A DNA stretch of 64,000 bases, taken from contig JAUZSC010000008.1 in assembly GCA_030949825.1 (NCBI GenBank), positions 236,930-300,929 on the forward strand, in the 5' to 3' direction. Of this stretch, positions 51,046 to 61,086 are shown one piece after another. The position numbers and the translations under genes were made by a program. The notes beneath the pieces were generated by a model. It was not told the DNA's origin. It saw only the letters and a program-made list of their open reading frames with translations, and ran no database searches. The DNA is from Sulfurimonas sp. (GTDB lineage Bacteria; Campylobacterota; Campylobacteria; Campylobacterales; Sulfurimonadaceae). Within the stretch, counting starts at the first letter, position 1. Every line of letters starts with the position of its first letter.

Positions 51046-52305
51046 TTAAAAAGAAACTCTCCACATACTGTGAAGATACGTTCCAATAATATTGCCTTTT
51101 TTGTATCCCCCATCTTTCATGTTTTTTTGAGAAATTTTGTATAAGGCTATATCCGCTTTTGGCGCGTGAGTAATGTATGAATAATGAAAAGCATGACCAA
51201 GTGTAATCTCATTGCTTTGGAAGTCAATTGCCTTATAGTAGCCAAGACGCTCCCGTTTACTTCCTAGTTTAAACTCTATATCTAAAATTCCACTCATCTC
51301 TTTATCATCTATTTTTTTACCCAAATATATAAGTCCTGCACATTCTGCATAAATATGTTTATTTTTATTTGCATGGGCTACAAGAGAGGCTTTAAACACA
51401 AAAGAGTCTTTTATTCGTGTGTAACTCTCATCTGTCTCAACATAACCACCACCAAGTATTACAATATCAGCATCTACTTGGATGGCTTCATCTTTTGTAG
51501 AATCAATTATAATCACTTCACGGTAAATCTCTTTTAAATACTCAATATTGTCATGGTACATAAAAGAAAAGTTCTTATCTTTTACCAAAATACATTTCTC
51601 ATCTTTTTTGACTAGCGCTTTAAATGGATACTTTTGAGATGCTACAAAATCTATGTCCATAATACTTTCTAAAAGCTGCATATCTATATTTTTTAAAACT
51701 TCTTGAGCGATACTTTGCAGTTCATATGTGTCTAAAACTTCTAAGTCAAGTCCTAAATGACGCGAACTAATAGATGGAAGATTTTTTTGTATCCAACCAA
51801 CTACTACTATTCCCTCACATTCTAATTCTATATGTTTTTTCACCAAATCAAAATGCATTTTTGAAGATATTTTATTTAAAACCACTGCTTTTATCGTGTT
51901 ATCATCACGGAATGTAATCATCCCTTTTAAAATAGCTGCGATAGTAATATAACTTCCGCTTGCATCGAGGATTAAGAGCGTAGGAATATCTAAAATCTTA
52001 GCAACATTATAAGCACTCGCTCCCTTATCCATACCATCGTAAAAGCCCATTACGCCCTCGCAAATAGCAACATCTCTATCTAAGTATTTTGTAAAAATCC
52101 ATTCTAACTGCTCTTTATTCATCATAAAACCATCAAGGTTTACAGAGGGGTACGATGCTACTTTTTCATGAAATTGTGGGTCTATAAAGTCAGGACCTAT
52201 TTTGTAGGGACGAACCTTTGTTTTAAAATGGTTCAAAAGTGCCATTGTTAGTAAAGTTTTGCCTTGGTTTGATGCTACTGCTGAAATGATTAATGCTTTT
52301 TTCAA
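51046..52305 (-). CDS. cbiA: Cobyrinate a,c-diamide synthase CbiA
   Basis: SAVASNQGKTLLTMALL, RPYKIGPDFIDPQFH, CEGVMGFYDGMD, YAECAGLIYLGKKID. Confidence 0.93.
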   Translation of the reverse strand: MKKALIISAVASNQGKTLLTMALLNHFKTKVRPYKIGPDFIDPQFHEKVASYPSVNLDGFMMNKEQLEWIFTKYLDRDVAICEGVMGFYDGMDKGASAYNVAKILDIPTLLILDASGSYITIAAILKGMITFRDDNTIKAVVLNKISSKMHFDLVKKHIELECEGIVVVGWIQKNLPSISSRHLGLDLEVLDTYELQSIAQEVLKNIDMQLLESIMDIDFVASQKYPFKALVKKDEKCILVKDKNFSFMYHDNIEYLKEIYREVIIIDSTKDEAIQVDADIVILGGGYVETDESYTRIKDSFVFKASLVAHANKNKHIYAECAGLIYLGKKIDDKEMSGILDIEFKLGSKRERLGYYKAIDFQSNEITLGHAFHYSYITHAPKADIALYKISQKNMKDGGYKKGNIIGTYLHSMWRVSF

Positions 52306-52340
52306 GTTTTTTCTCTATAATCTAAAAAATTTTAATATAA

Positions 52341-53189
52341 GTGAATCTTTTAATGAAACGATACAGACATTATAACAAAGGTACAGCAATAATTCTTTCT
52401 TGTTTTGGTTCAGTGATTGAACAAGAAAAATATTTCAAGTTTGAAAAGTACATACAAGATGAGTTTTCAGAAATTCCTGTCTTTACAGCATTCTCTTCAA
52501 AGATGGTTATCAAAGCATTAGCAAAAGAGGGTAAAGTCTATAAAAATCTTCCTCAGGTGATGGCAGATGTTGATATGGAGGGCTATAAACGATACATTGT
52601 CGTTTCTGTAAATATATTTCCAACAGATGAACACGAAGTACTCATCCGAATGGTAAAAGGCTTTAAAAAGTTTTCACTTGCAAATATTCGCTACACAAAC
52701 CCTCTTTTACAAAAAACTAAAGAAACGTCACTCTATCTTAAAGACCTTGATGAAACGATTCGTAAAGAAAATCCAGATATTGTAAACCTCTATGTTATTC
52801 ATGGTGTGCCCGTTTTAAATCTTAGAGGTTTAGAGTCTGTCTCTTATGCTTCAGACTTTTTAAAAATGATAGATGAAAATAATTTAACATGCTCACTCGA
52901 GGGTGAATTTCCTTTTTATGCACTTAAAGATGTAATCAAAAAAGAAATTTTAAAAAGAAAAGAACGAAATCCTCTTTTAAAAGTTCAGGTTGTTCCTATG
53001 CTTCTTGTAAGTGGTAACCACTACTTTAAAGATATGATAGAAATTAGTGAAGAAATTAATGAGTATTGTACTTGTAGTATAACTCCATCGCTCGATGAAA
53101 GTTCAAAATTCAACCTGCTTGGTCAAAAAAATGTAAGAAAAATATTTAGAGATAATATAGAAGTAGAGATAAAAAAACTAGGGCTTTAA
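52341..53189 (+). CDS. cbiK: Sirohydrochlorin cobaltochelatase, CbiK-type
   Basis: AIILSCFGSVIEQEKYFKFEKYIQDEF, VFTAFSSKMVIKAL, MLLVSGNHYFKDMIE; no signal peptide seen. Confidence 0.75.
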   Translation: MNLLMKRYRHYNKGTAIILSCFGSVIEQEKYFKFEKYIQDEFSEIPVFTAFSSKMVIKALAKEGKVYKNLPQVMADVDMEGYKRYIVVSVNIFPTDEHEVLIRMVKGFKKFSLANIRYTNPLLQKTKETSLYLKDLDETIRKENPDIVNLYVIHGVPVLNLRGLESVSYASDFLKMIDENNLTCSLEGEFPFYALKDVIKKEILKRKERNPLLKVQVVPMLLVSGNHYFKDMIEISEEINEYCTCSITPSLDESSKFNLLGQKNVRKIFRDNIEVEIKKLGL

Positions 53190-53195
53190 AGCCCT
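53180..53195. terminator. Possible bidirectional terminator between cbiK and cbiM
   Basis: Perfect 16-bp palindrome AGGGCTTTAAAGCCCT containing the cbiK stop codon, between convergent genes. Confidence 0.45.
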
Positions 53196-53199
53196 GGTC

Positions 53200-53880
53200 T
53201 TAGGCTTTATTATAAAGTCTTTGACTTACTAGATTTGTTTTTGAGAATGTATCTTTTAAAGATTTAGCAAATGCTAAAATAGCTAAGTCAGCTAATGGTT
53301 CTATAAGAATTACTAACATGTACGCACTTCCAAAACTAAGTACTGCAGCAATATTTTCTGCACCAAATCCCTGTCCGTAAAAAGCCCAAAAAGCAACCCA
53401 AGTAACAATCCCTGCTTGATATGCAGTTGAAAGCTTAAGAACATCTCTGTATTTGAGTTCCGTATATGCCACATCTTGAGGAAGCACTTTTTTCGCTAAA
53501 TAGGCGATTCCAACAAGAGGAACAAGCAATGAAGTAACATTCATTCCATACTGTGGTAAATCAAATGGTGCAAAAAATAATCCTTGAATTAAAAGACCAA
53601 GGGCTAAACCAATCATAGCGGGAGCTGTTCCAAAAAGTAAGAAAAGTGTTGAACCCATGATTAAATGTACTTCAGATACCCCAACTGCGTAATGTGGAAA
53701 GACTTGAAAAAATACAAAAACGCTAAGCGTTGAGATAATTCCTTTGATTATAAATGAGAGAAGATTACTCTCTTTAATATTCTCATAAGACAATTTTGCT
53801 GCTACTAAAAGTGCAGCACCTGCTGTTGCGTATGAAAGACCTATTTTAGCTGCGTCTACTATTCCTGCTTCTATATGCAC
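53200..53880 (-). CDS. cbiM: CbiM-like cobalt transport membrane component
   Basis: N-terminal MHIEAG, multi-TM, VSEVHLIMGSTLFLLFGTAPAMIGLALGLLIQGLFFAPFDLPQYGMNV. Confidence 0.8.
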   Translation of the reverse strand: MHIEAGIVDAAKIGLSYATAGAALLVAAKLSYENIKESNLLSFIIKGIISTLSVFVFFQVFPHYAVGVSEVHLIMGSTLFLLFGTAPAMIGLALGLLIQGLFFAPFDLPQYGMNVTSLLVPLVGIAYLAKKVLPQDVAYTELKYRDVLKLSTAYQAGIVTWVAFWAFYGQGFGAENIAAVLSFGSAYMLVILIEPLADLAILAFAKSLKDTFSKTNLVSQRLYNKA

Positions 53881-53974
53881 TGTAATTCCTTAAGTTTATT
53901 TTCTATGTCTAGATATATTAATTGGATTATAGCTAATTTATGCAATAATTCGTAAAAAAGTAAAAGGTTTTACC

Positions 53975-54400
53975 GTGGGCTATACTGATTGGTTTGAAAA
54001 ACATGCTTTAAAACATAAAAAAATTCTCGATAAACTTATAGAAAAGAAATATACAAAGAGCCAAATAATTTCGTATTTTGATTTTGATAGCATGGTAAAA
54101 AATGAAAAAGACTTTTGTCCTCTTTACAAAGATAATAAAAAATGCCACGATATGGAATCACTCAACTGTTATCTTTGTTCTTGCCCTAACTTTCGTTTTA
54201 ATGATGAGGGAATTAAACAAGTTGATAGTAAAACTCAATTTAGCGTTTGTAACATAGAGTCTAAAGATGGAAGGCAAGGCGTTTATGGCGAAAAAATCCA
54301 TCAAGACTGCTCAAAATGTGGCGTTCCCCATCACAAAGCTTATGTTGAAAAACATTTTGATTTAGACTGGAGAGTATGCATGAAAGAGTGCTCTCTGTAA
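53975..54400 (+). CDS. Cysteine-rich small-domain protein
   Basis: FCPLYKDNKKCHDMESLNCYLCSCPNFRF and DCSKCGVPHHKAYVEKHF cysteine motifs. Confidence 0.75.
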   Translation: MGYTDWFEKHALKHKKILDKLIEKKYTKSQIISYFDFDSMVKNEKDFCPLYKDNKKCHDMESLNCYLCSCPNFRFNDEGIKQVDSKTQFSVCNIESKDGRQGVYGEKIHQDCSKCGVPHHKAYVEKHFDLDWRVCMKECSL

Positions 54401-55198
54401 ATGGGCGTAAAAACTATACTCTCGCTTGAGGACTTAAAAAAAATCTTTCCTAGTTACGGATTTATAAAGATTTTACCCACCTCTTCAGGAATTATAGACA
54501 CAACCTACATCGTTTATACAAAAACTGCAAGCTACATTTTAAAAAAATATGAAAGAAATATTCCAAGAAAAATAGTTTTAGATGCACAACTTTTAAAGCA
54601 ACTAAACTCAGCTGGATTAAATGTTCCCTTATGCCTTGGGAAAAATGATGGATGGCATCTATATACAAGGCTCACAGGTGAACAACCCAGGACAATTAAA
54701 AGCTACCATATTCAAGCAGTTGCGAGGTTTTTAGCCAAACTCCACTGTGCAACTTCAAAAAATATTTGTGACTCAAATGTAATGATTGAAGACGAGGTTA
54801 CAGATGCTTTAAAGTATACAAAACTCCATCACTTTTCTTACTACAAAAAGTTTGAATTTCTCAAACACTTTTCACATGAAGATGCAGTGCTCATTCATGG
54901 AGATATTTTTAAAGATAACACTATTTTTAATCACAAAAAAGTTGGTGTTATTGATTTTATTGACAGCTCTTGTGGGACACTTAGCTTTGACGCTGCAGTC
55001 ACACTTGTTGGCTTTGATGCTCGTACGCATCATGATTACTTTATAAATATCTTTTTAAATGCCTACAACCAACACGCTCCAAAAAAACTTACTAAAAAAG
55101 TCGTAAAAGAAAAAATGAAAATCGCTGCTCACTTTTATGCCTTAAAAAGAGTCTACACTTACAAAAATACGCTTAGAGCAAAAGAATTACTCAGATGA
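54401..55198 (+). CDS. Aminoglycoside phosphotransferase-fold kinase
   Basis: VLIHGDIFKDNTIFNHKKVGVIDFIDSSCGTLSFDAAVTLVGF (Brenner-type HGD...N plus ID motif). Confidence 0.8.
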   Translation: MGVKTILSLEDLKKIFPSYGFIKILPTSSGIIDTTYIVYTKTASYILKKYERNIPRKIVLDAQLLKQLNSAGLNVPLCLGKNDGWHLYTRLTGEQPRTIKSYHIQAVARFLAKLHCATSKNICDSNVMIEDEVTDALKYTKLHHFSYYKKFEFLKHFSHEDAVLIHGDIFKDNTIFNHKKVGVIDFIDSSCGTLSFDAAVTLVGFDARTHHDYFINIFLNAYNQHAPKKLTKKVVKEKMKIAAHFYALKRVYTYKNTLRAKELLR

Positions 55199-56229
55199 AA
55201 CATGGGGCTAACATCTATAAATATGCAAAGGAACTCAAGTGTAGCCCTGATGAGATTCTAGATTTTTCTTCCAACATTAATAGCTACCAACCTAAGATAG
55301 ATATAACACTAACACAGCAGATGCTAGCTCGTTATAGCGATAGTTCTTACAAAGATTTAAAAAAGTCTATAAGTACTAAATACAACATTAAAAGAAGCCA
55401 AATCGCGCTTTACAATGGTGCAACTTCTGCCATTTATGAACTCTTTAAATCCTTAGCATCTAAGAGGGTTTATCTTTATGCTCCTTTGTATGGAGAGTAT
55501 GAAAAAGCAGTACCCTCAAAAAGTGAAATCATTAAAATAAATCGTTTTAAAAAGATCGATACAAAGATAAAAAAAGGCTCAACTATCGTCTTTGTAAACC
55601 CTTCTACACCTGATGGAAAGTATTATGATTTGAAAAAACTCTTTATATACTGGATGCAACAAAACTGTACAATTATTATAGATGAATCATTTTTAGAGTT
55701 TGAAAATCTAGACTCTTTAAGAAGTCAGATAAACAACTATAAAAAACTTTATATCATCCAGTCTTTTTCTAAGTTTTACAGCTGTGCAGGTGTTCGTATC
55801 GGTGCGATTTTTTCTCATAAGAAAAACATAAAAAAACTTCAAGCTCCTTTATGGAACCTCTCTTCTTTTGATGCTGCGTTTCTAAGACAAAGACTACTAG
55901 ATGCTAGCTTCGATAAGCGTAGTAAAAATCTTCATAAGATGCATAAAAAAGAGTTTCTTTTGATTTTAGAAAACACTGGATTGTTTTCTAAAATATATGC
56001 AAGTGATTCTAACTTTATTTTAGTAAAATCCAAACATGCAAAAGAGATTTTTAAGCATCTCTTAGAACACAAAATTCTTCTCAGAACATGCGGAAGTTTC
56101 GACTTTCTAAGTGACGAATATTTACGCTTTGGAGTTAAAGATGTCTATAAACATGACAGATTAAAAAAAGCATTCCAAGACTTAATATTAAATGAATATA
56201 AAAATATACCTATTATTGTTATTGAGTAA
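55195..56229 (+). CDS. cobD: CobD-like PLP-dependent aminotransferase/decarboxylase
   Basis: HGANIYKYAKELKCSPDEILDFSSNIN, VNPSTPDGKYYDLKKL, IQSFSKFYSCAGVRIGAIF. Confidence 0.8.
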   Translation: MKHGANIYKYAKELKCSPDEILDFSSNINSYQPKIDITLTQQMLARYSDSSYKDLKKSISTKYNIKRSQIALYNGATSAIYELFKSLASKRVYLYAPLYGEYEKAVPSKSEIIKINRFKKIDTKIKKGSTIVFVNPSTPDGKYYDLKKLFIYWMQQNCTIIIDESFLEFENLDSLRSQINNYKKLYIIQSFSKFYSCAGVRIGAIFSHKKNIKKLQAPLWNLSSFDAAFLRQRLLDASFDKRSKNLHKMHKKEFLLILENTGLFSKIYASDSNFILVKSKHAKEIFKHLLEHKILLRTCGSFDFLSDEYLRFGVKDVYKHDRLKKAFQDLILNEYKNIPIIVIE

Positions 56230-56271
56230 AAAAATGGGTATACTTTAAGTAAAATTTAAAAATGAGCTATA

Positions 56272-57306
56272 ATGTCTTTTCTATTTCTTCCATATAATGA
56301 TGCCCAAATCAAACAACGAACAAATGCAAAAATGCTTTATGCAAGCTATGTTGATGCGCTCAATAACTATAATCTTCGCTTCCGTTATAAAATGCTTTGG
56401 CAAAAACATAAAGATGGCTATGAGCTACTGGCCAAACAACACCTCAAAAGTGGCAAACGAGAATATCTTGGAAGAAGAAGCCAAGAAATGGAACACATTC
56501 GATTAGACTTTGAAAACTCAAAACTAAAAGTAAAAGAAAGACTCTCTGCGCTCAAACAAAAACTTAATAAAGAAGAGAAACTTAATAAAATCGAGGGTAT
56601 AACACGAACACCTAAAGAACTCATAGCAATCTTTGCAAAAATAAATGAACTAGGATTAGATAATAAAGTCATAGCCATAGGGACAAACGCATTATTCGCT
56701 TATGAAGCAAGATGCGGTGTAGCAATAGAACAAGAACATTTAGCAACAAGAGATATTGACCTTTTAAATCGCAAAGACAAAGGAATCTCATTTATTTTCA
56801 ACGAAATAATGACTACAAAAAATGCACATGAGTTACTTCAAAGCATTGACTCTAGTTTTGAAAAAAGCAAGGAAGCATCGTATAGATTTATAAACAATGA
56901 CGGGGTATGGATAGAACTCATAAACCCTATGTCTGATTCTGTAAAACAAGAAAGTTTCAAAGACAATCTTTTTGAAGATGTAATGCCTTTAGCTATGAAA
57001 GGCATGCAATGGCTAGAAAATTCAAGACTATTTAAAGAACTCATTGTAGGCGACAATGGAAAATGTGCATTTATGACAACAGTCCATCCACTGGAATTTA
57101 GCATCTATAAAAACTGGCTCTCATCTCAAGAAGACAGGGACTACATAAAACATACCAGGGACATGCAACAAAGCAAGTTAGTCACAAGACTCATTCAAGA
57201 GCATATGCCAAATATCGACATAAAAGAAGACATAAAAACGATAAGACATTTTAAAAAAGAGCTTATAGAGAACTATATGAATACTATTTTTAAAGAGAGT
57301 AATTAA
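56272..57306 (+). CDS. GSU2403-like nucleotidyltransferase-fold protein
   Basis: VIAIGTNALFAYEARCGV...LATRDIDLLN and long N-terminal helical region. Confidence 0.7.
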   Translation: MSFLFLPYNDAQIKQRTNAKMLYASYVDALNNYNLRFRYKMLWQKHKDGYELLAKQHLKSGKREYLGRRSQEMEHIRLDFENSKLKVKERLSALKQKLNKEEKLNKIEGITRTPKELIAIFAKINELGLDNKVIAIGTNALFAYEARCGVAIEQEHLATRDIDLLNRKDKGISFIFNEIMTTKNAHELLQSIDSSFEKSKEASYRFINNDGVWIELINPMSDSVKQESFKDNLFEDVMPLAMKGMQWLENSRLFKELIVGDNGKCAFMTTVHPLEFSIYKNWLSSQEDRDYIKHTRDMQQSKLVTRLIQEHMPNIDIKEDIKTIRHFKKELIENYMNTIFKESN

Positions 57307-57307
57307 T

Positions 57308-58693
57308 ATGAAAAACCTAAGTATATTCGGAACAAGTTCAGATGCAGGGAAGTCTACGCTTTCTTTTGCTATTACCTATCTTTTACATCATCGTGGAATT
57401 AGTGTCGCGCCCTTCAAAGCACAAAATGTTTCTAACAACTCTCAGGTTACAGATGCTGGAGGGGAGATTGCTATACCTCAGTATTTTGCGGCGGAGGCTA
57501 TTGGGCTTCAAACATCTCCGGATATGAATCCGATTTTACTTAAGTCTGGTGGGAAATCTAAGGCACATATGATTGTCAATGGTCAAAGTGTTGCTAACAA
57601 GAATGTTTGGGAGTATTACCGTGATATTGACTTCCTCAAACCACATGTTAAAAAAGCTTTTAAGAACTTACAAAAGGACTATGACTGCATCGTAGCTGAG
57701 GGTGCTGGTAGTCCTGTTGAGCTAAACTTAATGGATAAAGATTTATCTAACATATACATTGCTGATGAATTTAACACAAAGATTGTTTTAGTTGCAGATA
57801 TTCAAAGAGGTGGCGTGTTTGCTTCTATCTATGGTGTGTATAATCTTCTTCCAAAGAAGCTTCGTAAGAATGTTATAGGTGTCATTGTGAACAAGTTTCA
57901 AGGAGATATGAGCCTTTTTGATGAGGGCGTTAAAATCATCCAAAAACAGTTTAAAATTCCAGTTCTTGGAGTTGTCCCATTTAAGCCTTTTAACTTGGGC
58001 TTTGAAGATTCTCAGTCGCTTATGAATTATGTTCAAGATACACGCAAGGCTATTATAAAAGTTGGAGTTATCAAACTTCCGCATATGAGTAATTTTACAG
58101 ATTTTGAGCCCCTGATAAACGATAAAGAAATCGAACTTTCTTTCATCTCTAATGCTAGTGAGGTTTCTTCATGTGACCTGCTTATACTTCCTGGAAGCAA
58201 ACTTGTTGTAGAAGATTTACAATGGCTCAAAAAGCGTGGCTTTAAAAAGATTTTACGCTCTAAGGAAAAAACACTTCTGGGCATTTGTGGTGGCTATGAA
58301 ATGCTCTTTAAAAACATCTTAGATCCTCACGCTATAGAATCTTCACAAAAAAAGACGAAAGGTCTTGCTCTTTTTAAAGGTGATGTAACTTTTAGTGAAA
58401 CAAAAACAGTTAAAAAAGGAATGTATAATCTTTTTGGAGTTATGTCTGATGGATATGAAATTCATAACGGCATCACAAAAAAACGGGCTAAACATAAAGG
58501 AAATATTTACGGTACTTTTGTGCATGGACTTTTTGATAATGACGCATTGCGTTATAAAATATTTTCCCAAATAAATCTAAAATACAAGGGCTATAACTTT
58601 AAAAAGTACAAAAAGAAAACAATAAAAGAATTTGCAGGGCATATCGAAAAACATGTTGATATAAAGAAAATTTTAAAGGCACTTCATGAGTAA
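57308..58693 (+). CDS. cobQ: Cobyric acid synthase
   Basis: FGTSSDAGKSTLSFAI, APFKAQNVSNNSQVTDAGGEIAIPQYFAAEAIGLQTSPDMNPILLKS. Confidence 0.96.
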   Translation: MKNLSIFGTSSDAGKSTLSFAITYLLHHRGISVAPFKAQNVSNNSQVTDAGGEIAIPQYFAAEAIGLQTSPDMNPILLKSGGKSKAHMIVNGQSVANKNVWEYYRDIDFLKPHVKKAFKNLQKDYDCIVAEGAGSPVELNLMDKDLSNIYIADEFNTKIVLVADIQRGGVFASIYGVYNLLPKKLRKNVIGVIVNKFQGDMSLFDEGVKIIQKQFKIPVLGVVPFKPFNLGFEDSQSLMNYVQDTRKAIIKVGVIKLPHMSNFTDFEPLINDKEIELSFISNASEVSSCDLLILPGSKLVVEDLQWLKKRGFKKILRSKEKTLLGICGGYEMLFKNILDPHAIESSQKKTKGLALFKGDVTFSETKTVKKGMYNLFGVMSDGYEIHNGITKKRAKHKGNIYGTFVHGLFDNDALRYKIFSQINLKYKGYNFKKYKKKTIKEFAGHIEKHVDIKKILKALHE

Positions 58694-59540
58694 CATCTTC
58701 ATCACAATCATTGCCTATTTTCTTGATAAATTTTTTGGTGAGTACAAATTTGTTAAGCATCCCGTTATTAAAATAGGCGAGATGATTACATTTTTTGAAG
58801 AGCGCTATTATAAAAAAGATATCGTTCGTGGTGTTATTTTAGTCCTTTTTATAGTTGGAACTACCGGCTTTGTGGCTTTACTCATCGAAGAGTTTTTGTC
58901 TTACTTTGCGAGTATTTTCAACATCCTTATTTCGGCTTTTATCGCTTCAATGTTTATAGCCCATAGAATGCTACATGACGCAGTAAAAAATATACTAAGA
59001 TCTTCAAACAAACAACACGATATTTCTATGTTAGTGAGTCGAGATACCGAAGGAATGAGTGAGAGTGATGTGTATAAGGCAGCGATAGAAACCTATGCTG
59101 AAAATCTTTCAGATGGAGTTATCGCACCTATATTTTACCTTTTACTTTTTGGACTTCCTGGGATTATTGTTTACAAGGCTATTAACACCATGGACTCTAT
59201 GGTTGGCTACAAAACAGCGAAATACGAAAAGTATGGAAAAGCTGCCGCACTCTTAGATGACGCTGTGAACTACATTCCATCTCGACTAACGGCTGTTCTT
59301 ATTATGTTTGCCTCAAAACAAAAAGACTTATTTGCTTTTTATAAAGATGGTAAAAAACACGAAAGTCCAAATGCTGGGCATCCTATCACAGCAATGGCTT
59401 TAGCATTGGGAGTTAAACTCGGAGGAAATACAAGATACTTTGGAAAGATGAAGAAAAAACCTATTTTCGGAAAAGGGAGAAAAATCATTATAGAAGATGA
59501 TGTACTTAAAGCGCTAAATTTAGGTAAAATAAAATCATGA
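58686..59540 (+). CDS. cbiB: Adenosylcobinamide-phosphate synthase CbiB
   Basis: VSRDTEGMSESDVYKAAIETYAENLSDGVIAPIFYLLLFGLPGIIVYKAINTMDSMVGYK. Confidence 0.95.
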   Translation: MSNIFITIIAYFLDKFFGEYKFVKHPVIKIGEMITFFEERYYKKDIVRGVILVLFIVGTTGFVALLIEEFLSYFASIFNILISAFIASMFIAHRMLHDAVKNILRSSNKQHDISMLVSRDTEGMSESDVYKAAIETYAENLSDGVIAPIFYLLLFGLPGIIVYKAINTMDSMVGYKTAKYEKYGKAAALLDDAVNYIPSRLTAVLIMFASKQKDLFAFYKDGKKHESPNAGHPITAMALALGVKLGGNTRYFGKMKKKPIFGKGRKIIIEDDVLKALNLGKIKS

Positions 59541-60592
59541 AAACATTAAATATTTTTACGCAAGAACATGACACACTTCCAGAGGGAAAAGCTGACTTTT
59601 TGCTAGCGGCATCTGTTACAAGAACATGTGAGATAGAAGCTATCACGCAAGCTGGAATCCCAGGAAATATTCCTCTTACTCCAACTTTAGATGCTGAGCT
59701 TCTTTGCACTCAAAAAATATTTTCCTTGCCAAATATTGCTGAGACTCCAAGCGGTATTCCAAGTCCTTGCGTCATTACTCGCGCTATTCACAATCTTAAT
59801 CCTTTTTCACATATAGAGATTTTAAACCTTGGATTGGACATTAAACCACAGCAAACGAATTTAAAAGATTTCGCTATATCCCCATCAGATTCTATTGCTA
59901 CTGGTGCCAACATTAATGCTAAAGAAGTTTTTGCAAAGGGCATGAAATACGGAAGAGAGTATGAGCTTAAGGGAAATTATCTGATTTTAGGAGAGAGTAC
60001 TCCCGCAGGCACAACAACTGCAACAGCTTCATGTTTAGCACTCGGGTTTACTTGTAAAAATGACTTTTCATCAAGCTTTTTGAACGCGCCTGATTCTATA
60101 AAAAGTGAAACCGTGCGTCAAGCGATTCGTCTTACAAACCAAAACATGACTAACTTTGAAAAGTTAAGCATCGTAAGTGATAATATGCTTCTTTTTTGTG
60201 CAGGTTTTTTACTTGAAGCCTCACGCCGTTTTCATGTGGTTCTCGCAGGAGGAACACAGATGGCAGCATGTTTGCTAATCGCCGACACACTCAAAGAAGA
60301 TGTTTTAATGCGTTTAAAATCCGATAACATCACGCTGGCTACGACTGCTTGGGTTATGCACGATAAACATTCTGACATCGAGCATCTACTCTCGCTTTTA
60401 AGTTATACACCTCATGCTATTTACACCGAGTTTAGTTTTGCAGATGCAGAGATAAAAGTCCTTAAAAAATACGATGAGGGTGAAGCAAAAGAAGGTGTTG
60501 GAGCAGGAGCGGCACTTTCCTATGCATCTACAAATAAACACTCAAATCAAGAAGTGCTTGAGGCAGTAGAACTTTTACTGTATATGATGTGA
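59537..60592 (+). CDS. cobT: Nicotinate-nucleotide--dimethylbenzimidazole phosphoribosyltransferase CobT-like
   Basis: LGESTPAGTTTATASCLALGF, VVLAGGTQMAACLLIA; operon context. Confidence 0.88.
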   Translation: MKTLNIFTQEHDTLPEGKADFLLAASVTRTCEIEAITQAGIPGNIPLTPTLDAELLCTQKIFSLPNIAETPSGIPSPCVITRAIHNLNPFSHIEILNLGLDIKPQQTNLKDFAISPSDSIATGANINAKEVFAKGMKYGREYELKGNYLILGESTPAGTTTATASCLALGFTCKNDFSSSFLNAPDSIKSETVRQAIRLTNQNMTNFEKLSIVSDNMLLFCAGFLLEASRRFHVVLAGGTQMAACLLIADTLKEDVLMRLKSDNITLATTAWVMHDKHSDIEHLLSLLSYTPHAIYTEFSFADAEIKVLKKYDEGEAKEGVGAGAALSYASTNKHSNQEVLEAVELLLYMM

Positions 60593-61086
60593 TGAGGGCT
60601 TTATTTATAGGTGGAATCAAATCAGGCAAAAGCAAAAATGCTGAAATTTATACACTCAAACATTCTAAAAATAAGCCTTTATATCTAGCAACGACAGAGT
60701 TTTTTGACCAAGAGATGCAGGACAAAGTACATAGACACAAAGAACAAAGAGGCGATGCTTTTGAAACGCTTGAGGAAGCACTTTATCTTGCATCTGCCTT
60801 AGAAAATAAAACTTCTATCGTTCTCATTGAATGTATGAGTATGTGGATTAATAATATGCTTTATCATGAGAAAAGTGAAGAGGAGATGATGAGAGAAATA
60901 GAAAAACTTTCCAAACTAAAACAAAACCTAGTCTTTGTTATAAATGATGTTAGTCAAGGTGTTGTTAGCGATAATGCCCTTGTCAGAAAATTCGTAGAAA
61001 TCAACGGACGAATTGCTCAAATCTTAGCATCTAGATGCGATGAAGTATATAATACAATCGCAGGAATACCTGTAAAAATAAAATGA
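60589..61086 (+). CDS. cobU: Adenosylcobinamide kinase/guanylyltransferase CobU
   Basis: LFIGGIKSGKSKNAE, YLATTEFFDQEMQDKVHRHKEQRGDAFETLEE. Confidence 0.93.
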   Translation: MMRALFIGGIKSGKSKNAEIYTLKHSKNKPLYLATTEFFDQEMQDKVHRHKEQRGDAFETLEEALYLASALENKTSIVLIECMSMWINNMLYHEKSEEEMMREIEKLSKLKQNLVFVINDVSQGVVSDNALVRKFVEINGRIAQILASRCDEVYNTIAGIPVKIK

